The notes under the pieces were generated by a model. It was given only the letters and a program-made list of their open reading frames with translations. It made no database searches and was not told the origin of the DNA. Positions 38,393 to 46,995 of a stretch of 64,000 nucleotides of DNA are shown here, piece by piece (the stretch's first letter is position 1; each line of letters opens with the position of its first letter). The position numbers and the translations under genes were made by a program. The stretch lies in NCBI RefSeq assembly GCF_048007105.1, contig NZ_CP180352.1, positions 3,286,001-3,350,000 on the forward strand, read 5' to 3'. The DNA comes from Minwuia sp048007105 (GTDB lineage Bacteria > Pseudomonadota > Alphaproteobacteria > Minwuiales > Minwuiaceae).

Positions 38393-39592
38393 TCAGGTGC
38401 GTTTCTCGAAAAAGCGGTCGACCGCCGCCCGCAAAGCCCCGGCCACCCTCTCACGCCAGCGCGCCGACCGGAGCTTCTGCTCCTCTGCCGGATTGGAGAG
38501 GAAGCCCAGTTCGACGAGCACCGAGGGCACATCGGGCGCCCTGAGCACGCGGAAACCGGCGAAGCGGTGGGGATTGCGCCGGAACTCGATGGTCTCGCTG
38601 ACGGCATCGACCGCAACGCGGGCGAACCGGGCGGAATCGTTCATCGTCTCCCGCTGCACCAGATCGATCAGGATCAGGTTGGTCACCTCGTCGGCGCTCT
38701 GACTGAGATCGACGCCTGCGATGATGTCGGCCTGGTTTTCGCGGTGGGCCAGCGCCGCCGCTTCCTTGTCCGACGCGGTCTCCGACAGGGTGTAGATCCC
38801 CGCCCCGTGCACACTGGACCGCGGCGCCGCATCCGCATGCAGGGAAATGAACAGATCGGCCCGCGCACGGCGAGCGATCCGCACGCGCTCCCGCAGCGGC
38901 ACGAACACGTCCCGGTCGCGGGTCATCACGACGCGGTACCGGCCTGTCCTGCGCAGTTCCTCCCGCAGCAGCAGCCCGACGGAAAGCACGACGTCCTTCT
39001 CGCGCGTGCGGCTGGCGCCCAGGGCACCCGGATCCTGGCCGCCATGGCCGGGATCGACGACGACGGTGAAGACACGGCCGGGGCGCGGCGGCGGCAGGGG
39101 CGGGATGTTGCCCGGAAAGGTCGTGACCGCCGGAGTTGCGGCCGGCGGCGGCCGCGTCAGCTGCGCGACGGCGGCCTCCCGGGCGTGCCGGAACTCGGTA
39201 TCGTCGGCCGGCCTCAGGTCGATCACCAGACGGTACCCCTGCCCGGCCTGCGGCGGCAGCACGAACTGACGCGCCGCCAAAGCCGGGACTTCGGTTTCCA
39301 GCACCAGCCGGCCCGTGTCTGCGGCGAAGCGGCCGTAGCGCAGGGACGAGATCAGGCCGCGGGCCGGGTCCGGCTTCGCCTGCAGCTTCCAGGCGGCGTT
39401 CTCGATGTCGATAACCACACGATAGGGGTCGTCGAGCACGAACAGCTTCCAGTCGGGGCTGCCGTCGAGATCGACGACAACTCGCGTCAGCCCGACATTC
39501 TCGCCCGTCCGGACGCCCTGGATGGCGGTCTCGGCCAGACTCGCGACCGGCAGCAGAATCACGGCGATCATGAGGAGAATTCTGCGAATCAT
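38393..39592 (-). CDS. amiC: N-acetylmuramoyl-L-alanine amidase with AMIN domain
   Basis: Periplasmic zinc amidase of 399 residues cutting peptide stems from peptidoglycan during cell separation. The start MIRRILLMIAVILLPVASLA at 39592 gives a clean signal peptide; a longer reading upstream is rejected. An N-terminal AMIN domain (about 25–130, VDLDGSPDWKLFVLDDPYRV) is followed by an Amidase_3 domain: VVVDPGHGGQDPGALG, DLFISLHADAAP and the catalytic Glu in LVELGFLSNPAEEQKL. Divergent from rne over a 582-base gap. Confidence 0.95.
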   Translation of the reverse strand: MIRRILLMIAVILLPVASLAETAIQGVRTGENVGLTRVVVDLDGSPDWKLFVLDDPYRVVIDIENAAWKLQAKPDPARGLISSLRYGRFAADTGRLVLETEVPALAARQFVLPPQAGQGYRLVIDLRPADDTEFRHAREAAVAQLTRPPPAATPAVTTFPGNIPPLPPPRPGRVFTVVVDPGHGGQDPGALGASRTREKDVVLSVGLLLREELRRTGRYRVVMTRDRDVFVPLRERVRIARRARADLFISLHADAAPRSSVHGAGIYTLSETASDKEAAALAHRENQADIIAGVDLSQSADEVTNLILIDLVQRETMNDSARFARVAVDAVSETIEFRRNPHRFAGFRVLRAPDVPSVLVELGFLSNPAEEQKLRSARWRERVAGALRAAVDRFFEKRT

Positions 39593-39716
39593 CGGACGGA
39601 CTATACGCGGCTTTTCCGGCAAGATCGTGGCCACCCGACACGCATTCCGGACCGGCCGGAAGCGCATCCGTTCCGCCCTGCATGCAGCGCGCGGTGCCAT
39701 GCCATTCTGAATGCTT

Positions 39717-39730
39717 GCTGTTGCAACAGC
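39717..39730. repeat. 14-base perfect palindrome upstream of rne
   Basis: GCTGTTGCAACAGC reads identically on both strands and overlaps the weak −35-like element upstream of rne. It could be a protein-binding site, or chance. Confidence 0.45.
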
Positions 39731-40008
39731 CGATTTGCTAATCTTGAGTCGCGAGTTTCAATTGCCGCCCCTCCGGCAGCGGAAAAATCCGGTGCGGCGG
39801 GCGACGGTTTCGGGTTACTCCCGGCCAAGAGATGACAATCGTTACGGGTTGAAGCAGAAGGAAGATCACAGGAACAGGGCGTCGTCAGCGTTTATCTTTG
39901 CGCGATTGTTCCCGACCCAAGATTGCTGACCTGCGGGATGACTGAACCGGCTTGCAAACGGCCGGTCTCCGTCGGGTAATTGAATCAGACATTGGACATG
40001 AGGCCTTC

Positions 40009-40026
40009 CGCCGGATCGATCCGGCG
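40009..40026. repeat. 18-base perfect palindrome in the rne leader
   Basis: CGCCGGATCGATCCGGCG is fully self-complementary and could fold as a hairpin in the rne leader RNA, or act as a protein site. A GATC lies at its centre region. It is 150 bases upstream of the rne start, a likely position for an autoregulatory structure. Confidence 0.5.
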
Positions 40027-40174
40027 ATAACGCCGGCCATCGCGGCACCGGACGCCTGAAACAGGGCGCCGGCTTCAAACCGACCGCGATCCACCCGTCG
40101 GGGCCTTACGCAACAATGGCGGCCTGCCCGCTCCGTTGCTCGCCGGAACGCACGCCGCCCAGGAGTACTGGCTA

Positions 40175-42694
40175 ATGGCCACGCGTATGCTGGTTGATGC
40201 GGCCCACAAGGAAGAGACCCGGGTCGTCATCATGAAGGGCAACCGCCTCGAGGAGTTCGACTTCGAGGTCGAGAGCCGCAAGCCCCTCAAGGGCAACATC
40301 TATCTTGCCAAGGTTACCCGGGTCGAACCCTCGCTTCAGGCGGCGTTCGTCGAGTTCGGCGGCAACCGCCACGGCTTCCTCGCCTTCAACGAAATCCATC
40401 CGGACTACTACCAGATCCCGATCGCCGATCGCGAAGCCCTGCTGGCCGAACAGCAGAAGGAAGTGACGCGCGCCGCCGAGGAGGAAGAGGCCGAGATCGA
40501 CGACGGCGACGAGAGCGAGGGCGAGACCGGCGAGGAAAAGCCCCGTCGCAACAACCGCCGCCGCAACCGCCGTTCCCGGCGCGGCTCGCCGGAAGACGAG
40601 CAGGACATGACCGTCGAGAGTGTCGGCGGCGACGAGATCGAGGACGAGGTCGCGCCGCGGCGCATCTCCACCTCACGCCCCTACAAGATCCAGGAAGTGA
40701 TCAAGCGCCGGCAGATTCTGCTGGTGCAGGTCGTGAAGGAGGAGCGCGGCAACAAGGGCGCCGCGCTGACCACCTACCTGTCGCTCCCCGGCCGCTACTG
40801 CGTGCTGATGCCTAACACCGCGCGCGGCGGCGGCATCAGCCGGAAGATTTCCAACACTGCCGACCGGCGCAAGCTGAAGAAGATCGTCGGCGAGCTGGAC
40901 GTACCCCAGGGCACCGGCGTCATCGTCCGCACCGCGGGCGCGGCCCGGACCAAGGCCGAGATCAAGCGGGACTTCGAGTATCTGCTCCGCCTCTGGGACG
41001 ACATCCGGGACCTGACGCTGCAGTCGACCGCCCCGGCGCTGGTCTACGAGGAAGCCTCCCTGATCACCCGGGCGATCCGCGATCTCTATTCCAAGGACAT
41101 CGACGAGGTTCTGGTCGAGGGCGATGACGGCTACCGCACCGCGAAGGACTTCATGAAGCGGATCATGCCGTCCCACGCCAAGAAGGTGCAGCCCTACAAG
41201 GACCGGATTCCGCTGCTGCACCGCTTCCAGATCGAGCAGCAGCTCGACACGATGTATTCCAGCGAGGTCACCCTGCCCTCCGGCGGCTACATCGTCATCG
41301 ATTCCGCCGAGGCGTTGGTCGCGGTCGACGTGAACTCGGGCAAGTCGACACGCGGCCGCTCGGTCGAGGAAACCGCCTTCAAGACCAACATGGAAGCCGC
41401 CGAGGAAGTCGCACGGCAGCTGCGCCTGCGCGACCTTGCCGGCCTGATCGTCATCGACTTCATCGACATGGACGATCAGCGCAACAACCGGTCGGTCGAA
41501 CGCAAGCTGAAGGACTGCCTGCGCGTCGACCGGGCCCGCATCCAGGTCGGCCGGATCAGCCATTTCGGTCTGCTCGAGATGTCGCGCCAGCGTCTCCGGC
41601 CGGGCGTGCAGGACATCAACATGCATGTCTGCGACGCCTGCGGCGGCTCGGGCAAGGTGCGGTCGATCGATTCGGCGGCGCTGCATGTCATCCGCGCGAT
41701 CGAGGAAGAGGGCATCCGCGAGCGTTCCGACGCCATCGCGGTGCACATGCCGACGGCCATCGCAATCTACATGGTCAACCACAAGCGCGCCGTGCTGGCC
41801 GACATCGAGGCCCGCTACGGTTTCCGCGTCGAGATCGCGGCGGACGAGGAACTGATCGCGCCGGACTTCCGCATCGAGCGTCTGGAAGCGCGGAGCGGCG
41901 ACGGGCAGCCGTCGCAGCCGCCGCAGCCCCTTCCGGAACCGGAAAGCAGCTCGGACGACGAGTCCGACGACAGTGACGACAACGAACAGGGCGGCCGTCG
42001 CCGCCGGCGTCGGCGTCGCGGTGGGCGTCAGAACGACGACAACGCCAATGCGTCGGAAAGCCAGGACGAGCAGAACGACCAGAGCGACGACGCCTCGGAC
42101 AATGACGAGGATGACGACGACAGCGGCAGCGGCGATGACAACCAGCGCAAGCGCCGGGGCCGCCGTGGTGGCCGCCGCCGCCGGGGTGGACGCCGCAACG
42201 ACCAGAACGATCCGGAGAACCCGCCCAGCCCCTTCGCCGCCGCCGCAGCTGCGCCAAACGATCAGGGCGCGCAGCAGGGCTCCGGCGACGACAGCGGTGA
42301 CGATGGCAGCGACAGCGATCGGCAGCCGGAGGCGGAGGCGCAGCCCGCGGCCGCCGAGGCAGAGAAGCCGGAGCCCGAAGTGACCGCCGAGGCTGTGGGA
42401 CCGGCAGAAGTGGAAGCGGCCCCCGAGGCCAAACCTGCTGCAGAAGCCGAGGCCGTTTCGGACGAGCCCACAGCGGAAGCCGAAACACCGGAGCCCGAGG
42501 CTGTCGAGGACCCTGCTGAGGAACCGTCAGCGGCAACCGAGCCGGCCAATGACGACGTTGGCGCAGCCGAAGAAGCAACGGCCGAGGAAACCGACGAGGA
42601 ATCCGAGCCTGAATCGGCCGAAGCCGAGGCGGAAGAGGAAGACACCGGCCCGCCCAAGCGCGGCTGGTGGCGTCGCCGCTCCAAGGCGGGCTGA
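40175..42694 (+). CDS. rne: Ribonuclease E
   Basis: Endoribonuclease and degradosome scaffold of 839 residues. The ATG at 40175 has AGGAG nine bases upstream and gives MATRMLVDAAHKEETRVVIM; a TTG at 40136 is not favoured. The S1 domain (NIYLAKVTRVEPSLQAAFVE) carries a long acidic then basic insert (EEEEAEIDDGDESEGE … NRRRNRRSRRG), a hallmark of alphaproteobacterial RNase E. The catalytic aspartates are in ALVAVDVNSGKST and LIVIDFIDMDD; the zinc-link is CDACGGSGKV. The C-terminal ~250 residues are disordered, acidic, with Arg-rich RNA-binding islands (GGRRRRRRRRGG) and the terminal GPPKRGWWRRRS found in relatives. Confidence 0.96.
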   Translation: MATRMLVDAAHKEETRVVIMKGNRLEEFDFEVESRKPLKGNIYLAKVTRVEPSLQAAFVEFGGNRHGFLAFNEIHPDYYQIPIADREALLAEQQKEVTRAAEEEEAEIDDGDESEGETGEEKPRRNNRRRNRRSRRGSPEDEQDMTVESVGGDEIEDEVAPRRISTSRPYKIQEVIKRRQILLVQVVKEERGNKGAALTTYLSLPGRYCVLMPNTARGGGISRKISNTADRRKLKKIVGELDVPQGTGVIVRTAGAARTKAEIKRDFEYLLRLWDDIRDLTLQSTAPALVYEEASLITRAIRDLYSKDIDEVLVEGDDGYRTAKDFMKRIMPSHAKKVQPYKDRIPLLHRFQIEQQLDTMYSSEVTLPSGGYIVIDSAEALVAVDVNSGKSTRGRSVEETAFKTNMEAAEEVARQLRLRDLAGLIVIDFIDMDDQRNNRSVERKLKDCLRVDRARIQVGRISHFGLLEMSRQRLRPGVQDINMHVCDACGGSGKVRSIDSAALHVIRAIEEEGIRERSDAIAVHMPTAIAIYMVNHKRAVLADIEARYGFRVEIAADEELIAPDFRIERLEARSGDGQPSQPPQPLPEPESSSDDESDDSDDNEQGGRRRRRRRRGGRQNDDNANASESQDEQNDQSDDASDNDEDDDDSGSGDDNQRKRRGRRGGRRRRGGRRNDQNDPENPPSPFAAAAAAPNDQGAQQGSGDDSGDDGSDSDRQPEAEAQPAAAEAEKPEPEVTAEAVGPAEVEAAPEAKPAAEAEAVSDEPTAEAETPEPEAVEDPAEEPSAATEPANDDVGAAEEATAEETDEESEPESAEAEAEEEDTGPPKRGWWRRRSKAG

Positions 42695-42710
42695 GACAGA
42701 CCCAAACGGA

Positions 42711-42739
42711 AAAGGCCGGGATCGCTCCCGGCCTTTTTT
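42711..42739 (+). terminator. Bidirectional intrinsic terminator between rne and the oxidoreductase gene
   Basis: AAAGGCCGGGA and TCCCGGCCTTT pair into a strong stem with a short loop, followed by TTTTTT; on the other strand AAAAGG precedes the stem, giving a T-run there too. It lies 16 bases past the rne stop and 26 before the convergent gene's stop. Confidence 0.9.
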
Positions 42740-42764
42740 GACGTCTGCGCCTGTCGGCTGCAGC

Positions 42765-43742
42765 CTAGCGGATGTTGACGATCACCTTGCCGGTCGCCTT
42801 GCGCGCGGCCAGCGCCTTCAGCGCGTCGGGCGAGTTCTCCAGCGAGAACCGCATCGAGATATGCGGGCGCAGCTTGCCTTCGGCGCACCAGTTGAGCAGC
42901 GTGTCGAACTGTTCACGGCACAGATCCGGGTTCCGCTCGGTCCAGGCACCCCAGAAGACGCCGACGATCTGGCACTGCTTCAGCAGCACAAGATTGGCCT
43001 TGGCCTCCGGAATGCGGCCCGAGGCGAAGCCGATCACCAGCAGCCGCCCGCCCCAGTTGATGCAGCGGAGCGACTCGTCGAAGGCGTCGCCGCCGACGGG
43101 ATCGTAGATCACGTCCGCCCCTTGCCCGCCGGTCAGTTCCTTGACCGTCTCGCGGATCGACTGGGTCGAATAGTTGAAGACGTGGTCCGCGCCGTATTCC
43201 TTGACGATGTCCATCTTGGAATCGGACCCGACCGTGCCGATTACCGTCGCGCCCATCTGCTTGCCGAGTTCGACGGCGTTCAGGCCGACGCCCCCCGAGG
43301 CGCCGTGCACAAGCAGGACTTCGCCGGGCTTCAGCTCGCCGCGGTCCTTCAGCGCGTGATAGGTCGTGCCATAGGTGACCGGAAAGCCGGCCGCCTGTTC
43401 GAAGCTGACGCCGTCAGGCAACTTGAAGACCTTGCGCTCGGGTGCGGCCACCTTCTCGGCAAAACCGCCATCGCCGCAGGTCGACATCACCCGGTCGCCG
43501 ACCTTGAACAGGCTCACGCCCTCGCCGACTTCCGAGACGACGCCGCCCACTTCCATGCCCGGCGAGAAGGGGAAATCCGGCTTGAACTGGTACTTGCCGC
43601 CGATCAGCAGGATGTCCGGGAAATTGACGCCGCTGGCGTGGATGTCGATCACGACCTCGCCCGGCCCCGCCTTCGGATCGTCGGTTTCCTCGAAGACCAG
43701 ATCGTCCGGCCCGCCCCACGCCTTGCACAGCATTGCTTTCAC
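42765..43742 (-). CDS. NADPH:quinone oxidoreductase (zeta-crystallin-type MDR)
   Basis: Medium-chain dehydrogenase/reductase of 325 residues without the zinc-ligand set of alcohol dehydrogenases. GTG at 43742 has GGGGAG seven bases upstream; the ATG nine bases in is an alternative. Family marks: GVNFPDILLIGGKYQFKP, the pinhole motif GVSFEQAAGFPVTYGTTYHAL, and the nucleotide-binding GASGGVGLNAVELG. Reduces quinones or acts as an enoyl reductase; partner unknown. Divergent from the MBL gene over 144 bases. Confidence 0.9.
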   Translation of the reverse strand: MKAMLCKAWGGPDDLVFEETDDPKAGPGEVVIDIHASGVNFPDILLIGGKYQFKPDFPFSPGMEVGGVVSEVGEGVSLFKVGDRVMSTCGDGGFAEKVAAPERKVFKLPDGVSFEQAAGFPVTYGTTYHALKDRGELKPGEVLLVHGASGGVGLNAVELGKQMGATVIGTVGSDSKMDIVKEYGADHVFNYSTQSIRETVKELTGGQGADVIYDPVGGDAFDESLRCINWGGRLLVIGFASGRIPEAKANLVLLKQCQIVGVFWGAWTERNPDLCREQFDTLLNWCAEGKLRPHISMRFSLENSPDALKALAARKATGKVIVNIR

Positions 43743-43886
43743 AGCATCTCTCCCCTGATTGCTCCGTGCGGCTTCGATAGCGCGGCGCCGAACCCCGGTC
43801 AAACGCGATGCAGGCATGCGGGTTTCGGTGCTTGCGAAAATTAATGCATTAGAATTAAATCGCAGCATCACGGGGAGGAACTCAAC

Positions 43887-45167
43887 ATGCGCGACGATGC
43901 CGACGCCACGACCAAGAACATCCTTTCGGGCGCCGAGGGGATCAAGGAAGTCAATGACCATGTCCTGATCCTGCCGGCCCAGGGCAATGCGCTGGCCGTG
44001 AAGGCGCGCGAGGGTCTGGTGCTGGTGGATTCGGGACCGGGCCGCGGCGCGACGAAGAAGATGATGGCGGCGCTTCGGGAATGGAGCGACCTGCCCGTCC
44101 GCGCCATCTGCTACAGCCACGGCCATGTCGGCTACAATGACGGCGTCCGCATGTGGGTCGATGCGGCGGCCGAGCGCGGCGAGGCCGCGCCGATGCTGAT
44201 TGCGCAGGAAAACTGCATCCGTCGCTACAACCGCTACCGCGAGACCGGCGGGCTGCAGCACGCGCTGAACACCATGCAGTTCCCGCAGTTCGACATGGCC
44301 GATTCCCGGGCGCTGATCGTCAACCCGACAGTGACCTTCCGCGAGCACATGGTGCTCGATACCGGTTCGCCGCGGATCGAACTGATCGCCGCGCCATCCG
44401 AGACCGATGACGTGCTTTCGCTCTGGCTGCCCGAGGACCGGATCCTCTACGCCGGCGCGGCTTTCCCCGGCACGACGATCCCGAATGTCGGCACGCCGCT
44501 TCGTACCCTGCGGCTGACGATCCGCTGGGCCGAGACGCTGGAGAAGCTGGCGGCGCTTAAGCCTGCGGTCCTGATCCAGGAATTCGGGCGCGTCATCGAG
44601 GGCGAGCAGGCCGTCGCCGACCGCCTCCTCGGCTCGGCCGAGGCGCTGCGCTGGATCCGCCGCGAGGTGGTCGAGCGGATGAACCGGGGCATGAGCGATC
44701 TCGAGATCATCCACGACATCGACTACCCCGATCACCTGTTCGACCAGAGCTGGATGCGGGAGCGTTACGGCGCGCGCGACTACATCGTCCGCGACATGTT
44801 CCGCGAGGAGAACGGCTGGTGGGACCGCAATCCGACCACCCTGCACCCGGCGCATCCCGACGATGCCGGGCGGGCGGTGCTGGAAGCCATCGGCGATCCG
44901 CAGACCGTTCTCGCCAAGGCACGGTCGCTTGCCGAAGCCGGCGACGCGCAGCTCGCCCTGCACGTGATCGACCTGCTGGCGCTGGCGCCGGGCAGCGATC
45001 CGGCCGTCGTCGAGGCGCAGAAGCTGAAGGCGGAAATCTGCCGGACCCGCGCCGGCGAGGTCGCGCCCTATGTCTCCAAGGCGCTCTACGAAAGCTCGGC
45101 ACGGCTGCTGGAGAAGGGCAAGCGGCGCTGGTCGGAGCGCGAGGAGCTTCAGGCCGCGGCAGAGTAG
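43887..45167 (+). CDS. Metallo-β-lactamase-fold protein with alkylsulfatase-type dimerisation region
   Basis: 426 residues. The first ~230 form an MBL fold; the region after (LEKLAALKPAVLIQEFGRVI … SDLEIIHDIDYPDHL) resembles the dimerisation domain of SDS-hydrolase-type alkylsulfatases, with the segment PSETDDVLSLWLPEDRILYAG. The usual HxHxDH metal motif reads SHGHVGYN here (about residues 77–84): the first two histidines remain, the Asp and third His are Gly and Tyr. That leaves one metal site at best, so hydrolase activity is uncertain. No signal peptide is visible, so it is probably cytoplasmic. Convergent with the monooxygenase gene. Confidence 0.8.
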   Translation: MRDDADATTKNILSGAEGIKEVNDHVLILPAQGNALAVKAREGLVLVDSGPGRGATKKMMAALREWSDLPVRAICYSHGHVGYNDGVRMWVDAAAERGEAAPMLIAQENCIRRYNRYRETGGLQHALNTMQFPQFDMADSRALIVNPTVTFREHMVLDTGSPRIELIAAPSETDDVLSLWLPEDRILYAGAAFPGTTIPNVGTPLRTLRLTIRWAETLEKLAALKPAVLIQEFGRVIEGEQAVADRLLGSAEALRWIRREVVERMNRGMSDLEIIHDIDYPDHLFDQSWMRERYGARDYIVRDMFREENGWWDRNPTTLHPAHPDDAGRAVLEAIGDPQTVLAKARSLAEAGDAQLALHVIDLLALAPGSDPAVVEAQKLKAEICRTRAGEVAPYVSKALYESSARLLEKGKRRWSEREELQAAAE

Positions 45168-45179
45168 CCGCGGGCAGGA

Positions 45180-46919
45180 TCAGGCGGGAATCATCCCCGC
45201 CTCGACCGCCTGGATCTGCAGCGCGAGATATTTCGAGTTGATCCGGCACTGCGCCAGGCTGCCGGCGATGAAGAACAGGCCCGGCTGCGGCGTGCGGACA
45301 TACATGTTCCTGAGTTCCTCGCCATCGCCGAAGCCCCAGATCGGGCCGACCCGCTCGGTGACCTCGGCCCCGAAGAGCCGTTCGACCAGCATTTCCTGGG
45401 GCTGGTAGCCGGTGGCCAGCACCACCAGATCACAGTCCCGCTCCTCGCCGCCGATGCGGACCGAGCGCGGCCCGAAGCCCTCGATGTCCCCGAACTGCGC
45501 GAGGCCAATCTCGTCGCGGACGATCATGTCCGAGGCGCCGACGTTGAAGTAATAGCCCCCGCCCCGGGTCAGATACTTGAACTGCCAGCCAGTGCCGTCC
45601 GGGCCGTCGTCCAGCCTGAAGCCCTTCGCGGTCAGACCATCGAGCAGTTCGCGGTCAAGTTCCCTGGCCTTCTTCGTCAGCATCCGGTGCGTACGCTTCG
45701 ACAGCGCCGTCGGCGTCGACAGCACGATCAGGTCGCAATCCTCGAGCGGCGGCCCTTCGTCATAGAGCGCATAGGGCAGCTGCGCCGACGGCTCGATATT
45801 CACGATCAGCGTCGGGCTGCGCTGGACCAGCGTCACCTCAGCGCCGCTCGAAGCGAGATCATGCGAGATGTCGTGACCGCTGTTGCCCGTACCGATTACG
45901 ACGGCGCTCCTGCCGGCCCAGTCCTCGCCGTCCTGATAGGCGCTGGAGTGCAGGACCGGACCCTCGAAATCTGCCAGCGCCGGGATCTCCGGACGGTTCG
46001 GAATGCCGCTCACCCCTGTCGCCATGACGATGTGCCGGGGCCGCAGGGTCCGCGCCGCCCCGTCCCGCTCGACCCTGGCCGTCCAGCAGCCGGCCGCCAC
46101 GTCGCGCTCTGCACCGTGGAAGGTGGTCGACGGCCAGTAGTTGATCTCCATGGCATCGACATAGGCCTCGAACCAGTTGGCCAGCTTGTCCTTCGGGATG
46201 TAGGTCGGCCAGCCGGGCGGGAACGGCATGTAGGGCATGTGATTGACCTGCACCTGATTGTGCAGGGTCAGCGCGTGGTAGCGCTTGCGCCAGTTGTCAC
46301 CGATGCGTTCGTGGCTGTCGACGACCAGGGCATCGACGCCGAGCGCGCCCAGACGCGCCGCGATATCCAGCCCGGCCTGTCCGCCGCCGACGATCAGCAC
46401 CGCCGGATCGCGGTCCTCATAGGCCATTGCCGCCTGACGCTGGTCCAGCCAGTTCGGTCCGCGGAAATCCCGCGAGTGCGACTGGCCGGTCGGGCGGTCG
46501 CGGCCGACACGTTCGGGATGGTCCTCGAGCCCGTCCAGCGCGGTGAGCAGCGTCCAGCAGCCCGGCGCGCCGTCCGGGCCGGGCTTGAGGCGTACGACAC
46601 CGGCGCCAGGTCCGGCCGCCGCGTCGAACTCGATCAGCGCCTCGATGCAGTCCTCGCCCGCCCGCGCGACCGCCCGGGGCGGGGTCCGGCCGTCGGCCAG
46701 GCGGAAGTTTCGCATCCGGTTGCCGACGAGAAGCGCCTCGGCAATCGACTGCTGTCCTGACATCGTCTGCATCGTCCAGGACGAGGCCAGCACGTCCCGC
46801 CAGAAGCACTCATCGAGGAACAAGTCGCCCAGTCCTGAACCGCTTTCCAGCGCTGCATCAAAGGCTTGCAACCAGTTCTGCACAAGATGATCGAGATTCT
46901 GTCCACCCGTATCCGGCAT
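45180..46919 (-). CDS. Flavin-containing monooxygenase with N-terminal NTF2-like domain
   Basis: 579 residues. The first ~150 (DHLVQNWLQAFDAALESGSG) look like a SnoaL/NTF2-like domain; the rest is a flavoprotein monooxygenase. FAD site VLIVGGGQAGLDIAARLGALG (about 173–193), NADPH site AVVIGTGNSGHDISHDLASS near 340, and MATGVSGIPNRPEIP and VVLATGYQPQEM. Probably oxidises a nitrogen- or sulfur-containing compound or a ketone, with NADPH and O2. The fusion is known in many actinobacterial and proteobacterial homologues. GGGAGGAG precedes the ATG. Confidence 0.9.
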   Translation of the reverse strand: MPDTGGQNLDHLVQNWLQAFDAALESGSGLGDLFLDECFWRDVLASSWTMQTMSGQQSIAEALLVGNRMRNFRLADGRTPPRAVARAGEDCIEALIEFDAAAGPGAGVVRLKPGPDGAPGCWTLLTALDGLEDHPERVGRDRPTGQSHSRDFRGPNWLDQRQAAMAYEDRDPAVLIVGGGQAGLDIAARLGALGVDALVVDSHERIGDNWRKRYHALTLHNQVQVNHMPYMPFPPGWPTYIPKDKLANWFEAYVDAMEINYWPSTTFHGAERDVAAGCWTARVERDGAARTLRPRHIVMATGVSGIPNRPEIPALADFEGPVLHSSAYQDGEDWAGRSAVVIGTGNSGHDISHDLASSGAEVTLVQRSPTLIVNIEPSAQLPYALYDEGPPLEDCDLIVLSTPTALSKRTHRMLTKKARELDRELLDGLTAKGFRLDDGPDGTGWQFKYLTRGGGYYFNVGASDMIVRDEIGLAQFGDIEGFGPRSVRIGGEERDCDLVVLATGYQPQEMLVERLFGAEVTERVGPIWGFGDGEELRNMYVRTPQPGLFFIAGSLAQCRINSKYLALQIQAVEAGMIPA

Positions 46920-46995
46920 GATGCATTGCTCCTCCCGAGAGACTTCAGAGCCTAGGGACGCGGACCACCGGGTGCAATCGGGCGCTGACGCTGCG

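Larger units (their letters stand above)
39593..40174. promoter_or_regulatory. Long divergent intergenic region between amiC and rne (582 bases)
   Basis: No gene supported. It must carry the promoters for amiC (leftward) and rne (rightward), and most of it is likely rne 5'-untranslated RNA, which in bacteria allows RNase E to cleave its own message. Visible structure: a 14-base palindrome at 39717–39730 overlapping a weak −35-like TTGCTG (39715–39720) with CTAATC 17 bases later; an 18-base palindrome at 40009–40026; an AGGAG at 40161–40165. The middle (about 39710–39960) is less GC-rich than the flanks. The short ORFs here look like noise. Confidence 0.5.

Noticed and set aside
39711..39929. 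Short ORFs in the amiC–rne gap
   Set aside because: No ribosome sites, no domains, and the composition is not coding-like; treated as leader and promoter sequence.
42765..44963. 732-residue minus-strand frame covering the oxidoreductase and the MBL gene
   Set aside because: The upstream half is antisense to the well-supported MBL-fold gene; the oxidoreductase starts at 43742.
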